From NCBI GenBank assembly GCA_025363655.1, contig JANYDK010000073.1:1-64000 (forward strand): a DNA stretch of 64,000 nt, in the 5' to 3' direction. The notes under the pieces were generated by a model, which saw only the letters and a program-made list of their open reading frames with translations, ran no database searches and was not told the DNA's origin. The stretch comes from Deltaproteobacteria bacterium (GTDB lineage: Bacteria; Myxococcota_A; Polyangia; Polyangiales; JADJMO01). Positions 36,593-44,441 of the stretch are shown here, piece by piece. Within the stretch, counting starts at the first letter, position 1. Each line of letters starts with the position of its first letter. The position numbers and the translations under genes were made by a program.

Positions 36593-38269
36593 CTCGACGA
36601 GGAACGCGGCCTTCCCATCAGCGCTGCTGAGCCCCGGCGTCACGAGGTGTGCGCCGGCGAGGTCGAGCGTCCCTTGGAACGGTCCGGCCACGACCAACGC
36701 CCCGGTCGACCGGACCGCGAGCGCGCCGAGGCCGAAGGTGTTGGGGAGCGTGTCCACCATGGGCCTACCGCCGAGGTACGCGCCGTCGCCTCCGAGGTGC
36801 ACGAGCCAGCTCGCGACCACCTTCGTGGGATCGCCCGCGACGAAGGTCGGTCCGCCGGGCTCGACGTCCATCTTCATCTTGAAGCCGCCTCCCGCGAAGA
36901 CGCCGCCCTTGCCGTCCGAGACCATATCGTAGCTGCTGTCCTCGTCGGGCCCGCCGATCGCGCGCGCCCACCTGACCGCGCCGTCCGGCGAGAGTCGCGC
37001 GACGAAGCCGTCGTCGAACCCGCCGGCCGTGCCGAGCCAACAACCGTCGAGCGCGAGTCGCTTCTGGACGGCACCATCGACGAAGAGGTCGCCGCTCGGA
37101 TCGATCACCAGTTGCGCCAAGGAAACGCCGACGGGATCGGGGAACGTCTTCGTCCATAGGACGTCGCCGGCGGCGGAGTAGCGCGCGAGGAACCCGGTGT
37201 AGCCTGCGCTGGTCGACGTCAGCTCGCCGGCGCCGAGATCGCAATGGGCGCCGTAAAAGGTGCCGATGGTATAGACGCCGCCGCCCGGTTCGATCGCCAC
37301 GTCGTCGATGAGGAAGCCGCAGGTGGGTGCGAAGGCCTTCGACCACACGTGCGCGCCGCCCGACGTGAGCTCGACCAGCGTGAGACGCTTGGTGGTACCG
37401 GTCACGGTCAGCGGTCCGCCCCCGTAGTCGATCGAGCCGTAGGCGCTACCGGCGAAGACGATGTTTCCAGAGGGTGCGATCGCGACCGGATAGATGCTGC
37501 TCCACTCCGGCGCTGAGAAGGTCTTGCTCCAGAGGTGCGTGCCGCTCGAGGTGTATCGCGCGATCAGGCCTTGGCTGAGGATCTTCGACGGGAAGGTGCT
37601 CCCGCCCATGGAGACGCCGTCACCGGCGTACTCGGCGCTGACGACGACGTCTCCGCCAGGGTCGAGAGCCAGGGTCGCGAGCGACAACGTCGCCCCGCTC
37701 GACCCTCCGTACGAGTGCGCCCACATGAGCGCGCCGGTACCCGCGTACTCCGCGAGGAAGAGGTCGCGCGCGCCGCTGGCGGTGATCGGACCCCCGCCGA
37801 GATCGACCGTCCCACCGAATGTACCGACGACATAGAGGTGCCCGGCGGCGTCGCCAGCCATGTCCCCGATCTCGACCGTGGAGGTCTTGTCCGTGCCGCC
37901 GAGCCTCTGACTCCACGCGGACGTCGCATAGCCAGCGTCGCCGGTGGCCGGCGGAAAGGTGCACGGAGGTCCGACGTCGCTCGACGTGTCTGCGTCAGAA
38001 CCCACGTCCGCGTCGCCGTCGATCGCGACGGCGTCGCCCGCATCGATCACCTCGCCGGCCGCGTCGACGAAGCTGTCCGCCGTGTCGGTCGTGGCATCGC
38101 GCGCCGAGTCGAGCGCCGAGTCGAGCGCGGAGTCGACCGGCCTCACATCCACGCCGGCGTCGACGCTCACGTCGCCCGCAGAGGTATCGGCTACGGAGGC
38201 GTCGTCGCCGTTCCCGGAGCAGCCGAGTGCGAACAGGATGGGTAGGGCGCACAGCTCGCGTACGCGCAT
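36581..38269 (-). CDS. Lipoprotein with Asp-rich linker and SBBP-type beta-propeller
   Basis: This is a 562-residue lipoprotein. The signal peptide (RELCALPILFALGC) ends in a lipobox, followed by a ~90-residue Asp/Ala/Ser/Val-rich linker (for example SALDSALDSARDATTD). Six or more blades follow with the pattern LFLAEYAGTGALMWAHSYGG, D-P-x-G-D-V-V-V, typical of the seven-bladed SBBP repeats in myxobacterial surface proteins. It should be an outer-membrane-attached binding protein. No enzyme motif is seen. It stands alone, with a strong hairpin at its stop codon. The plus-strand neighbour (38395) is divergent. Confidence 0.82.
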   Translation of the reverse strand: MRVRELCALPILFALGCSGNGDDASVADTSAGDVSVDAGVDVRPVDSALDSALDSARDATTDTADSFVDAAGEVIDAGDAVAIDGDADVGSDADTSSDVGPPCTFPPATGDAGYATSAWSQRLGGTDKTSTVEIGDMAGDAAGHLYVVGTFGGTVDLGGGPITASGARDLFLAEYAGTGALMWAHSYGGSSGATLSLATLALDPGGDVVVSAEYAGDGVSMGGSTFPSKILSQGLIARYTSSGTHLWSKTFSAPEWSSIYPVAIAPSGNIVFAGSAYGSIDYGGGPLTVTGTTKRLTLVELTSGGAHVWSKAFAPTCGFLIDDVAIEPGGGVYTIGTFYGAHCDLGAGELTSTSAGYTGFLARYSAAGDVLWTKTFPDPVGVSLAQLVIDPSGDLFVDGAVQKRLALDGCWLGTAGGFDDGFVARLSPDGAVRWARAIGGPDEDSSYDMVSDGKGGVFAGGGFKMKMDVEPGGPTFVAGDPTKVVASWLVHLGGDGAYLGGRPMVDTLPNTFGLGALAVRSTGALVVAGPFQGTLDLAGAHLVTPGLSSADGKAAFLVELVP

Positions 38270-38394
38270 GAGGGCTCGACGAGAGACGCTAGCCGCTATT
38301 CACTCCCGTGCCGAGAAGCATCACCAGGCGCCGTCGCAAATTGCGCGCGCGCAACGAGGAGGGACGGGAGGACAAGTCTCTGTAGGCTCGCGGG

Positions 38395-39081
38395 ATGACG
38401 ACTTCGGTTCGTTCGTTGCGCCGACGGCTCGTCGTCATCGCCGGTGCGTGCGCCGCGTCCCTTGCCGCGGGCATGGCGAGTGCGAAAGGCGCGCCTGCAC
38501 TGCCCGCCGCTCCCGAGAGCGCAGCACTCGCGACGACGACGACCGCGACGACGAGCCATTGGTACGGATGGCAGAACCTTCTCGCCGATGGAGGAAGCAT
38601 CGTCGGCGGCTTGGGCGCGGCGGCCGCGACGAGCAGCACCGACGTGTTGTGGATCGGCGTCGTCGGCTATTTTCTCGGCAGTCCGGTCATCCACGTCGCG
38701 CACGGCCGCGTCGTGCCCGCGATCGTCAGCCTGGCGATGCACGTCGGTCTGCCCTACGCGGGCGTGCGGCTCGGCGCCAAGGCCGAGGATTGCCCCGCCC
38801 ATGAGTACGCCGATGGCTGCGGCATCGGCGGCGCGCTCATCGGCCTCGGGATCGGCGTCCTCGCCGCGACGGCCATCGACGCTGCGGCGCTCGCTTACGA
38901 AGACGTCGCGACGCCGACGCCGACGAAGTCGAGCGGGTTCGGCCTCTCCCCGACCTTCGCATTCGATCACGGGCGCACCTCGCTCGGCCTCGCCGGCAGG
39001 AGGACTCGGCTCGGTGACACACCGACTGCAGCCACCGACGGCCCGACTTGGCTCGAAAATAAATCGACACCCCGATCGTAA
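38395..39081 (+). CDS. Membrane protein of unknown function
   Basis: This is a 228-residue protein with a signal-like N-terminus (RRLVVIAGACAASLAAGMAS). After it comes SHWYGWQNLLADGGS, a motif that I recall from small Polyangia membrane proteins. Three hydrophobic segments follow (VLWIGVVGYFLGSPVIHVAH, IVSLAMHVGLPYAGVRLG, GGALIGLGIGVLAATAIDAA) and a Ser/Thr-rich tail. No function can be assigned. The gene stops at 39081, directly in front of a decayed coding stretch in the same frame. Confidence 0.65.
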   Translation: MTTSVRSLRRRLVVIAGACAASLAAGMASAKGAPALPAAPESAALATTTTATTSHWYGWQNLLADGGSIVGGLGAAAATSSTDVLWIGVVGYFLGSPVIHVAHGRVVPAIVSLAMHVGLPYAGVRLGAKAEDCPAHEYADGCGIGGALIGLGIGVLAATAIDAAALAYEDVATPTPTKSSGFGLSPTFAFDHGRTSLGLAGRRTRLGDTPTAATDGPTWLENKSTPRS

Positions 39082-39373
39082 GGAGGCCCGTTTCGTCACC
39101 TTAGCCAAGGAAAGGCGCATCTTCTCACGAAGATCGTTCGCGGCCTCGTCTCCAACTACGACGCGAGACACCCAACCGCCCTCCCGCCCGACGAGCTGCG
39201 CGCGGCCCACACCGGCGCCGACACCAAGTGCGGCGCGACCCACACGGACGACTGCTGCGGAACGCTCGTGGTCGAAGGCGGCACCTTCCACCGCTTTCAA
39301 GACGTCGGCGCGGTTGACATGACTGGGTACCCCGCGACGATCGCCACGTCGCTGACGCCTGCGGCACCCGCTG
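39082..39373 (+). pseudogene. Remnant of a formylglycine-generating-enzyme-like (SUMF1) protein
   Basis: The frame after the stop at 39081 reads on without a start codon and contains DDCCGTLVVEGGTFHRFQ (from 39247), then YPATIATSLT. This matches the entry of the SUMF1/formylglycine-generating domain in myxobacterial lipoproteins (CC...V-x-GGTF...PATVS), but the domain breaks off there and the catalytic part is absent. The stretch ends against the convergent radical SAM gene. Identification is from memory of the family pattern. It is a fragment and not an expressed gene. Confidence 0.4.
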
Positions 39374-40267
39374 CTAGAGCCCGCGCGATCGTTCCGGACG
39401 AAGCGGAATGCGTCCATCGAGCGCGCGATCGATGACGTCGACGATGCGCGCGCCATCACGCGGCAAGACGCCTCCGAGCGGCAGATGGTTCGACGCATGA
39501 TTGGTGCGGAAGGTGGCCGCGGTCGGCTTGGACTCGAGGACCATCGTGCGCAGCTCGCGAAGCAGGCCGTCTACCGGCGGCACCGCGAACTTGCCGCGCG
39601 CGGCCAACGTCGCCAGCGGCGTCTCCGGCACGACGGTCACGGTGAGTGCGGAAAAGAAGGCCGGATCCATCTCGGTGACCAGCCGCGCGGTCCCCTTGGC
39701 GTGCTCGTCCGAGCGCTCCATCGCGATTCCCAAGAGGGCGATCACGCTCATCTCGATGCCGGCCTTGCGTGCCTTCTCTGCTGCGGCGACGTGATCGGCG
39801 AAGGTCGCGCCCTTGGCGATGCGCTTCATCACCACGTCGTCGCCCGACTCGGGACCGATGTAGAGGAGCGAGAGGCCGCCCGCACGCAGCTCCGAGAGCT
39901 CGGCGTCGCTCTTTTCGATGACGTTGCTCGCCATCGCATACGAGGAGACGCGTCGGAGCTTGGGAAAGAGCGCGCGCGCGGCCTCGAGGATCGCCAGCCA
40001 CTGCGCGGTCGGCATCACCAGCGCGTCACCGTCGGCGACGAAGAGCTTTTCGACCTGCTCGACTCCGCCCGATGTGCCGGAGCGTTCGAGCGCACCGGCG
40101 ACCCCGCGGAGATCGTCGAGGCACTGCTCGAGCGGACGCACGCGAAACTGCTTCTCGCGATACATGTCGCAATACGTGCAGTGATTCCAGGAGCAACCGA
40201 TGGTCGCCTGAAGGATGAGCGCGTCGGCCTCCGATGGCGGCCTGTAGAGCTTGCCCTCGTAGCGCAC
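39374..40267 (-). CDS. Radical SAM protein
   Basis: This is a 297-residue cytosolic enzyme. The iron-sulfur cluster motif is GCSWNHCTYCDMY, a CX4CX2C spacing found in one COG1032-like radical SAM group, followed by FVADGDALV and a TIM-barrel pattern with GPESGDDVVMKRIAKGAT, which resembles the SAM-binding part of oxygen-independent coproporphyrinogen oxidase-like proteins. The reaction is unknown. The start is GTG at 40267 (MRYEGKLYRPPSEAD). It is divergent from the zinc-ribbon/PH gene by 104 bp and alone on its strand. No substrate peptide or maturase partner is visible nearby. Confidence 0.88.
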   Translation of the reverse strand: MRYEGKLYRPPSEADALILQATIGCSWNHCTYCDMYREKQFRVRPLEQCLDDLRGVAGALERSGTSGGVEQVEKLFVADGDALVMPTAQWLAILEAARALFPKLRRVSSYAMASNVIEKSDAELSELRAGGLSLLYIGPESGDDVVMKRIAKGATFADHVAAAEKARKAGIEMSVIALLGIAMERSDEHAKGTARLVTEMDPAFFSALTVTVVPETPLATLAARGKFAVPPVDGLLRELRTMVLESKPTAATFRTNHASNHLPLGGVLPRDGARIVDVIDRALDGRIPLRPERSRGL

Positions 40268-40371
40268 GCCGACGTCTTGCTACGAATCGCCGGCGTCGTC
40301 GACTGCGCGCCGGGAAAACCCGTCGATTTCTCATTGCTCGACGACTTCCCGGCCGGTGTACGCTGCTCGCC

Positions 40372-41043
40372 ATGAAGGCTTGCCCGTTCTGCGCCGAACA
40401 GATCCAGGACTCCGCGGTGAAGTGCCGTTTCTGCAACTCGATGCTCGATGGCAGCGCAGGCGGCGGTGGTGGCGGCGGAGCTCCCCATCCGCTCGCTCCC
40501 GGAATGGCGCCTCCCGTCGCGCCCCTACCTGCGGTGATGGGTGGCGCAGCCGTCGCCGCCGCGCGCGTCCTCTGGGAAGGCCATCCGTCGTGGAAATCGT
40601 ATTTCTGGCCGTACGCCGGGGCGACGTTGACCACCTTGATCGGCCTCGGGCTCGCCGGATACTTCGGGGTCGGTGAGACGCCGATGCTCGCGATCATCGG
40701 CGGCGTCGTCGGAGTCGCCGGCGTGATCTGGTTCCTCTACGAGCACTTCCGCCGCGCCAACCTCCGCGTGCGCATCACCACCGAGACCATCGACATCGAG
40801 ACCGGCGTCTTCGGCAAGCGCATCGATACGATTCAGCTCTGGCGCGTGCGCGACATCGACTTCCAGCAGAGCCTGATGGAGCGCATCCTCGGCGTCGCCA
40901 GCATCCACGTGCTCTCGAGCGACAAAGAGAACCCTGATCTACGCCTTCGCGGCATCCCCAACGGCCGCACGCTCTTCACCGAGCTACGCGATCAAATCTC
41001 GCTCTCGCGCCAGGGGCGAAACGTCGTCGGAATGGTCGACTGA
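40372..41043 (+). CDS. Zinc-ribbon and bacterial PH-domain membrane protein
   Basis: This is a 223-residue protein. It opens with a zinc ribbon (CPFCAEQIQDSAVKCRFC, two CxxC knuckles), then a Gly/Pro-rich linker. Two membrane helices at ~80-125 (YFWPYAGATLTTLIGLGLAG and AIIGGVVGVAGVIWFLYEHF) form a hairpin. The rest is a bacterial PH-like domain (DUF304/bPH2: RANLRVRITTETIDIETGVF, VRDIDFQQSLMERILG). Proteins of this layout are inner-membrane proteins with a cytoplasmic PH domain and unknown role. The stop at 41043 abuts the convergent glutamate-cysteine ligase gene with no gap. Confidence 0.82.
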   Translation: MKACPFCAEQIQDSAVKCRFCNSMLDGSAGGGGGGGAPHPLAPGMAPPVAPLPAVMGGAAVAAARVLWEGHPSWKSYFWPYAGATLTTLIGLGLAGYFGVGETPMLAIIGGVVGVAGVIWFLYEHFRRANLRVRITTETIDIETGVFGKRIDTIQLWRVRDIDFQQSLMERILGVASIHVLSSDKENPDLRLRGIPNGRTLFTELRDQISLSRQGRNVVGMVD

Positions 41044-42465
41044 TCACATCGCCGAACGCGTGAGAATCTCCGCGCGGAGGGCATCCGGGTCGAGACCTTG
41101 GAGGCCCTCGAGCAGCGCGTCGGCGGGACACCAGCCCTTTTCGACCAACGCTTTGATCGGCGCGAGGTGTGCCCTCTCGTCCTTGCCGTCACGACCGATG
41201 ATGTTGCGACGGGCGAGCCCGCGATCGGCGATGTCGACGACCTGCTCGGCGAACGACGCCAGCGTCTTTCCACGGAAGGGCGCGGCGAGGCCATCGAAGG
41301 GAATGCGCTGACGAACGGCGTTCAGCTCTTCGACGGTGACGTCGGCGGTGAGCGCGTCGGCCTCGGCGAGAGCGACGTCGTCATAGAGGAGGCCCGTAAA
41401 GAGCGCGGGCAGAGCAGCAAAAAGGTTACCCGGCAGCGAATCGGCGCCGCGGATCTCGATGGTTCGCTTGAGGCGCACTTCCGGGAAGAGCGTGTTGAGG
41501 TGCATCTCCCAGTCGACGAGCGTCGCACGGTGGCCCTGGAAGCCGTTGGCGAGGAAGTCGCTGAACTTCTGCCCGCGGTTGTCGACCGCGTGCCCGTCGC
41601 GCTTGATCATGAACATCGGACATTCGAGGGCCCAGGCGATGTAGTCCTCGAAGCCGGCGCCGTCTTTCCATGTCGCCGGCACGAGGCCCGTGCGATCGGG
41701 GTCGACGTCGAGCCAGACGCGCGCGCGGCGTGATTTCTCGCCGGTGAGCTTGCCTTCGACGAAGGGACTGTTGGCGAAGATGGCCGTCGTCGCCGGGCCG
41801 AGCTTGAGCGAGACGCGCAACTTGCGGAGCGCGTCGGCCTCGCTCGAGTAGTCGTAGTTGGCCTGCACCGTGGCGGTGCGGCGCATCATGTCGACGCCGT
41901 ATTTTCCGCGCGTCGGCAGGTACTCCCGCATGATCGCGTAGCGCGATTTGGGGACCCAATCGAGGTCTTCCTGGCGGGCGAAGGGATGGAAGCCGAGGCC
42001 GAGCCAGACGATGCCGAGCGAGCGCGAGACGTCGGCGAGCTCGCTGAGGTGAGAGACGAGCTCGCCGGCGATGGCGTGCATGTTGGGGAGCGGGGCCCCT
42101 GAGAGCTCGAGCTGCGCGCCCGGCTCCAAGGTGACCGACGCCTCGCCGCGGCGCAGCGCGATCGTCGGCGCACCGGGATATTCGGCCTCTTCGGTCCAAC
42201 CGTGCTTCTCGACGAGGACGTGGAGGATGTGCTCGACGCCACCCTTCACGCCGCTGGCGCCGTCGCCGCCGAGGTAGCGCAGCGGAGCCCCCGTGCGCGA
42301 ATCGACGCCGAATTTCTCGGCTTCAGCGCCGACGCGCCACTGTTCGCGCGACTTGCACGACTGGACGAACGGGAGCAACAGCTCTCCGCGATCGCGGATG
42401 GGGGTGCTCTTCTCGTCGCCGGCGAAGGCGTGCGGATGGAGGTCGGCGGGCGTGCGGGCGCTCAT
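41044..42465 (-). CDS. gshA: Glutamate-cysteine ligase, plant/proteobacterial GCS2 type
   Basis: This catalyses the first step of glutathione synthesis, joining Glu and Cys with ATP in the cytosol. Family marks include VGAEAEKFGV, SVTLEPGAQLELSG, GLGFHPFA, RTATVQANYDY, ANSPFVEGK and IEIRGADSLPG, all in order. The 473 residues from ATG at 42465 match the family, and upstream ATG 42486 and GTG 42534 are alternatives in the same frame. It is convergent with the PH-domain gene and divergent from the small Ala/Pro-rich gene. No gshB is in the window. Presence of the gene suggests that the organism makes glutathione or at least gamma-glutamylcysteine. Confidence 0.93.
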   Translation of the reverse strand: MSARTPADLHPHAFAGDEKSTPIRDRGELLLPFVQSCKSREQWRVGAEAEKFGVDSRTGAPLRYLGGDGASGVKGGVEHILHVLVEKHGWTEEAEYPGAPTIALRRGEASVTLEPGAQLELSGAPLPNMHAIAGELVSHLSELADVSRSLGIVWLGLGFHPFARQEDLDWVPKSRYAIMREYLPTRGKYGVDMMRRTATVQANYDYSSEADALRKLRVSLKLGPATTAIFANSPFVEGKLTGEKSRRARVWLDVDPDRTGLVPATWKDGAGFEDYIAWALECPMFMIKRDGHAVDNRGQKFSDFLANGFQGHRATLVDWEMHLNTLFPEVRLKRTIEIRGADSLPGNLFAALPALFTGLLYDDVALAEADALTADVTVEELNAVRQRIPFDGLAAPFRGKTLASFAEQVVDIADRGLARRNIIGRDGKDERAHLAPIKALVEKGWCPADALLEGLQGLDPDALRAEILTRSAM

Positions 42466-42688
42466 GACGGCGCTCGAATCGAGCATGGCCGGAGAGATGC
42501 CGCTAGTCGTAAAGTCGTCGCGCCGGCTCGGCACCTTCGACGGGCACCTTCATCGACCTCCACTCGGCGCCTTCACGCCGCCTTGGTCTTGCCGGGCCGT
42601 CACGCCTTCGCTACCTCCCAAGACCGCTGCTTCCGCCCGGCCCTCCGCCGTACGCGAACGCCGCCACTGCCGCCTGAAGAGGATCCCC

Positions 42689-43210
42689 TTGAAGCCCTTC
42701 GCCACGCTCGGCTCGGAGATCAGCAAGGTCCGCGATCGCGTGAAGCGCGGCGCCGAGTCGCTGCGCCCGTCCACCCTCGCCGGGGAGGTCCGCGATCAGC
42801 GCGATCGCCTCCTGGCGAAGCTCGGCGAGCAAACCTTCCGGCTCATCGCCGAGAAGAAGCTGACCATGCCGAAGATGCTCCAGGACTCCGTCGAGCGCCT
42901 GGCCCACCTGCTCGGCGTGCAGATCCCGGCGCCTGGCGAGAGCGTTGCTCCTCCCGACGTCGCAGCTGCCGCGTCCGAGGTCGCGACTCCGCAAGAAGCC
43001 AGCGCCTCCGCGCCGTTCCCGAGCGCCGCGAGCGACTCTTCGATTCCGATCGCGCATCCTGTCGACGAGCCGCACGAGAGCGTCGACCCGGTCCCTTCCG
43101 TCGCGGCTCCTGCGAAAATAGAAGCCGCTCCCGCCGTCTCCCCGAGCCCCGCGAAAAAAACGACCGGGTCGACGAAAAAAAAGGGAGGCAAACGACGCGA
43201 TAAGCGCTAA
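42689..43210 (+). CDS. Small protein with helical N-terminus and Ala/Pro/Lys-rich tail, unknown
   Basis: This is a 173-residue protein. I chose TTG at 42689 because GAAGAGGA lies five bases upstream. The frame is open upstream to 42293 but is antisense to the ligase gene there. Residues 1-80 are charged and helical (SEISKVRDRVKRGAE, LLAKLGEQTFRLIAEKKLTM, MLQDSVERLAHLLG), probably a coiled coil. The remainder is low complexity and ends in a Lys/Arg stretch (KKTTGSTKKKGGKRRDKR) like a nucleic-acid-binding tail. It may be a nucleoid-associated or phasin-like protein, but no family is recognised. The tRNA-Ala gene follows by 39 bp. Confidence 0.6.
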   Translation: MKPFATLGSEISKVRDRVKRGAESLRPSTLAGEVRDQRDRLLAKLGEQTFRLIAEKKLTMPKMLQDSVERLAHLLGVQIPAPGESVAPPDVAAAASEVATPQEASASAPFPSAASDSSIPIAHPVDEPHESVDPVPSVAAPAKIEAAPAVSPSPAKKTTGSTKKKGGKRRDKR

Positions 43211-43249
43211 GGTGCGCGCCCTTCGGTTGAGGAGCAGTCGTTACGGTTC

Positions 43250-43322
43250 GGGGTCGTAGCTCATCTGGGAGAGCGCCTCCATGGCATGGAGGAGGTAGCC
43301 GGTTCGATCCCGGTCGACTCCA
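43250..43322 (+). tRNA. tRNA-Ala (GGC)
   Basis: This is a 73-nt cloverleaf. Acceptor GGGGTCG pairs with CGACTCC, D-stem is GCTC/GAGC, anticodon stem CCTCC/GGAGG has loop ATGGCAT with anticodon GGC, and the T-arm is CCGGTTCGATCCCGG. The discriminator base is A. CCA is not encoded. It reads GCC, a frequent Ala codon here. No integrase is adjacent. Confidence 0.95.
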
Positions 43323-43381
43323 CTTCAGTAGAACATTCCGACGAGTAACACTCTCGCGAGTGCGTCGTTCGAGCAGGCGTG

Positions 43382-44407
43382 ATGTCATTCACGGCCATGA
43401 GCTCGGTTCATCTCGCAGGCGACGTCGGCGGTACCAAGACGCTCCTTCGGCTCCTCGATGCCGAAGGCCAGGCGCTGCGCCAGTCGCGCTACGAGAGCGC
43501 GAAGTATCCCGGCCTCGATGCAATCGTCAGCGCCTTCCGCGACGAGTGCGCGTCGGCGTCGCTTCCCGCGCCCGTGGTCGGTGCGTTCGGGGTTGCCGGG
43601 CCGGTGGTGGATGGGCGTTGCAAGACGACCAACTTGCCTTGGGAGCTCGAGGAGAAGGCGCTTGCGGCTGCGTGCAAGCTCGCGCGGGTGCGTATTCTCA
43701 ACGACTTCGAAGCGACGGCGTATGGGGTCATCGGTCTTCCGCCGGAGTCACTCGCCACGCTGCAAGAGGGCACGGCCGCGCCCCATGGCGTCATCGGGGT
43801 CATCGGCGCCGGCACGGGCCTCGGCGAAGCGCTGCTCGTTCCACTCGATCACGGCGATGCCCGGGTCGTCGCCTCCGAAGGCGGTCACTCCGATTTCGCG
43901 CCGTCGGACGATCGTCAGATCGATCTGCTCCGTCACCTTCGTGAACGATTTGGAGGGCACGTCTCGTTCGAGCGCGTGGTCAGTGGCATGGGCATCGTCA
44001 ACGTCTACGAGTTCCTCCGCGACACCGGCGTCTTCCCCGAGGCGCGGGAGGTTGCGACCGAGATGAAGACCAAAGATCGCGGCGCCGTCATCGGCACGCA
44101 TGCGCTCGCGAAGAGCGACGCTCTCTGCCTCGCGACGATCGATCTCTTCATTGCCTGCTATGGCGCCGAGGCAGGAAACCTCGCGCTCAAGGGCCTCACG
44201 TCGGGCGGCATCTACCTCACGGGCGGCATCGCGCCCAAGCTCCTCGCGAAGCTGAAGGAAGGGGCGTTCTTGCAAGCGTTCCGCGACAAGGGGCGGCTCT
44301 CGCGGGTGGTGGCTGCGGCGCCTGTGCACGTGGTCCTCGATCAAGAGGTGCCGCTGCGTGGGGCGGCGTGGATGGCGCGGAGGATGGCGCGGGCCACTTC
44401 CCTCTAG
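43382..44407 (+). CDS. glk: Glucokinase (ROK-unrelated, Glk type)
   Basis: This phosphorylates glucose with ATP in the cytosol, feeding glycolysis and the pentose phosphate path. Motifs are phosphate-binding LAGDVGGTKT, TTNLPWELEE, catalytic Asp in ILNDFEATAYG, GAGTGLGEA, EGGHSDFAP and GGIAPK. About 341 residues are close to the E. coli Glk length. ATG 43382 has GAGCAGG upstream, while GTG 43379 and ATG 43397 are also in frame. The transketolase gene follows by 34 bp on the same strand, so the two probably form a carbon-metabolism operon. Confidence 0.93.
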   Translation: MSFTAMSSVHLAGDVGGTKTLLRLLDAEGQALRQSRYESAKYPGLDAIVSAFRDECASASLPAPVVGAFGVAGPVVDGRCKTTNLPWELEEKALAAACKLARVRILNDFEATAYGVIGLPPESLATLQEGTAAPHGVIGVIGAGTGLGEALLVPLDHGDARVVASEGGHSDFAPSDDRQIDLLRHLRERFGGHVSFERVVSGMGIVNVYEFLRDTGVFPEAREVATEMKTKDRGAVIGTHALAKSDALCLATIDLFIACYGAEAGNLALKGLTSGGIYLTGGIAPKLLAKLKEGAFLQAFRDKGRLSRVVAAAPVHVVLDQEVPLRGAAWMARRMARATSL

Positions 44408-44441
44408 TCGCCCCGGCTCACCTCGGCCAAACCTCTCGGCC

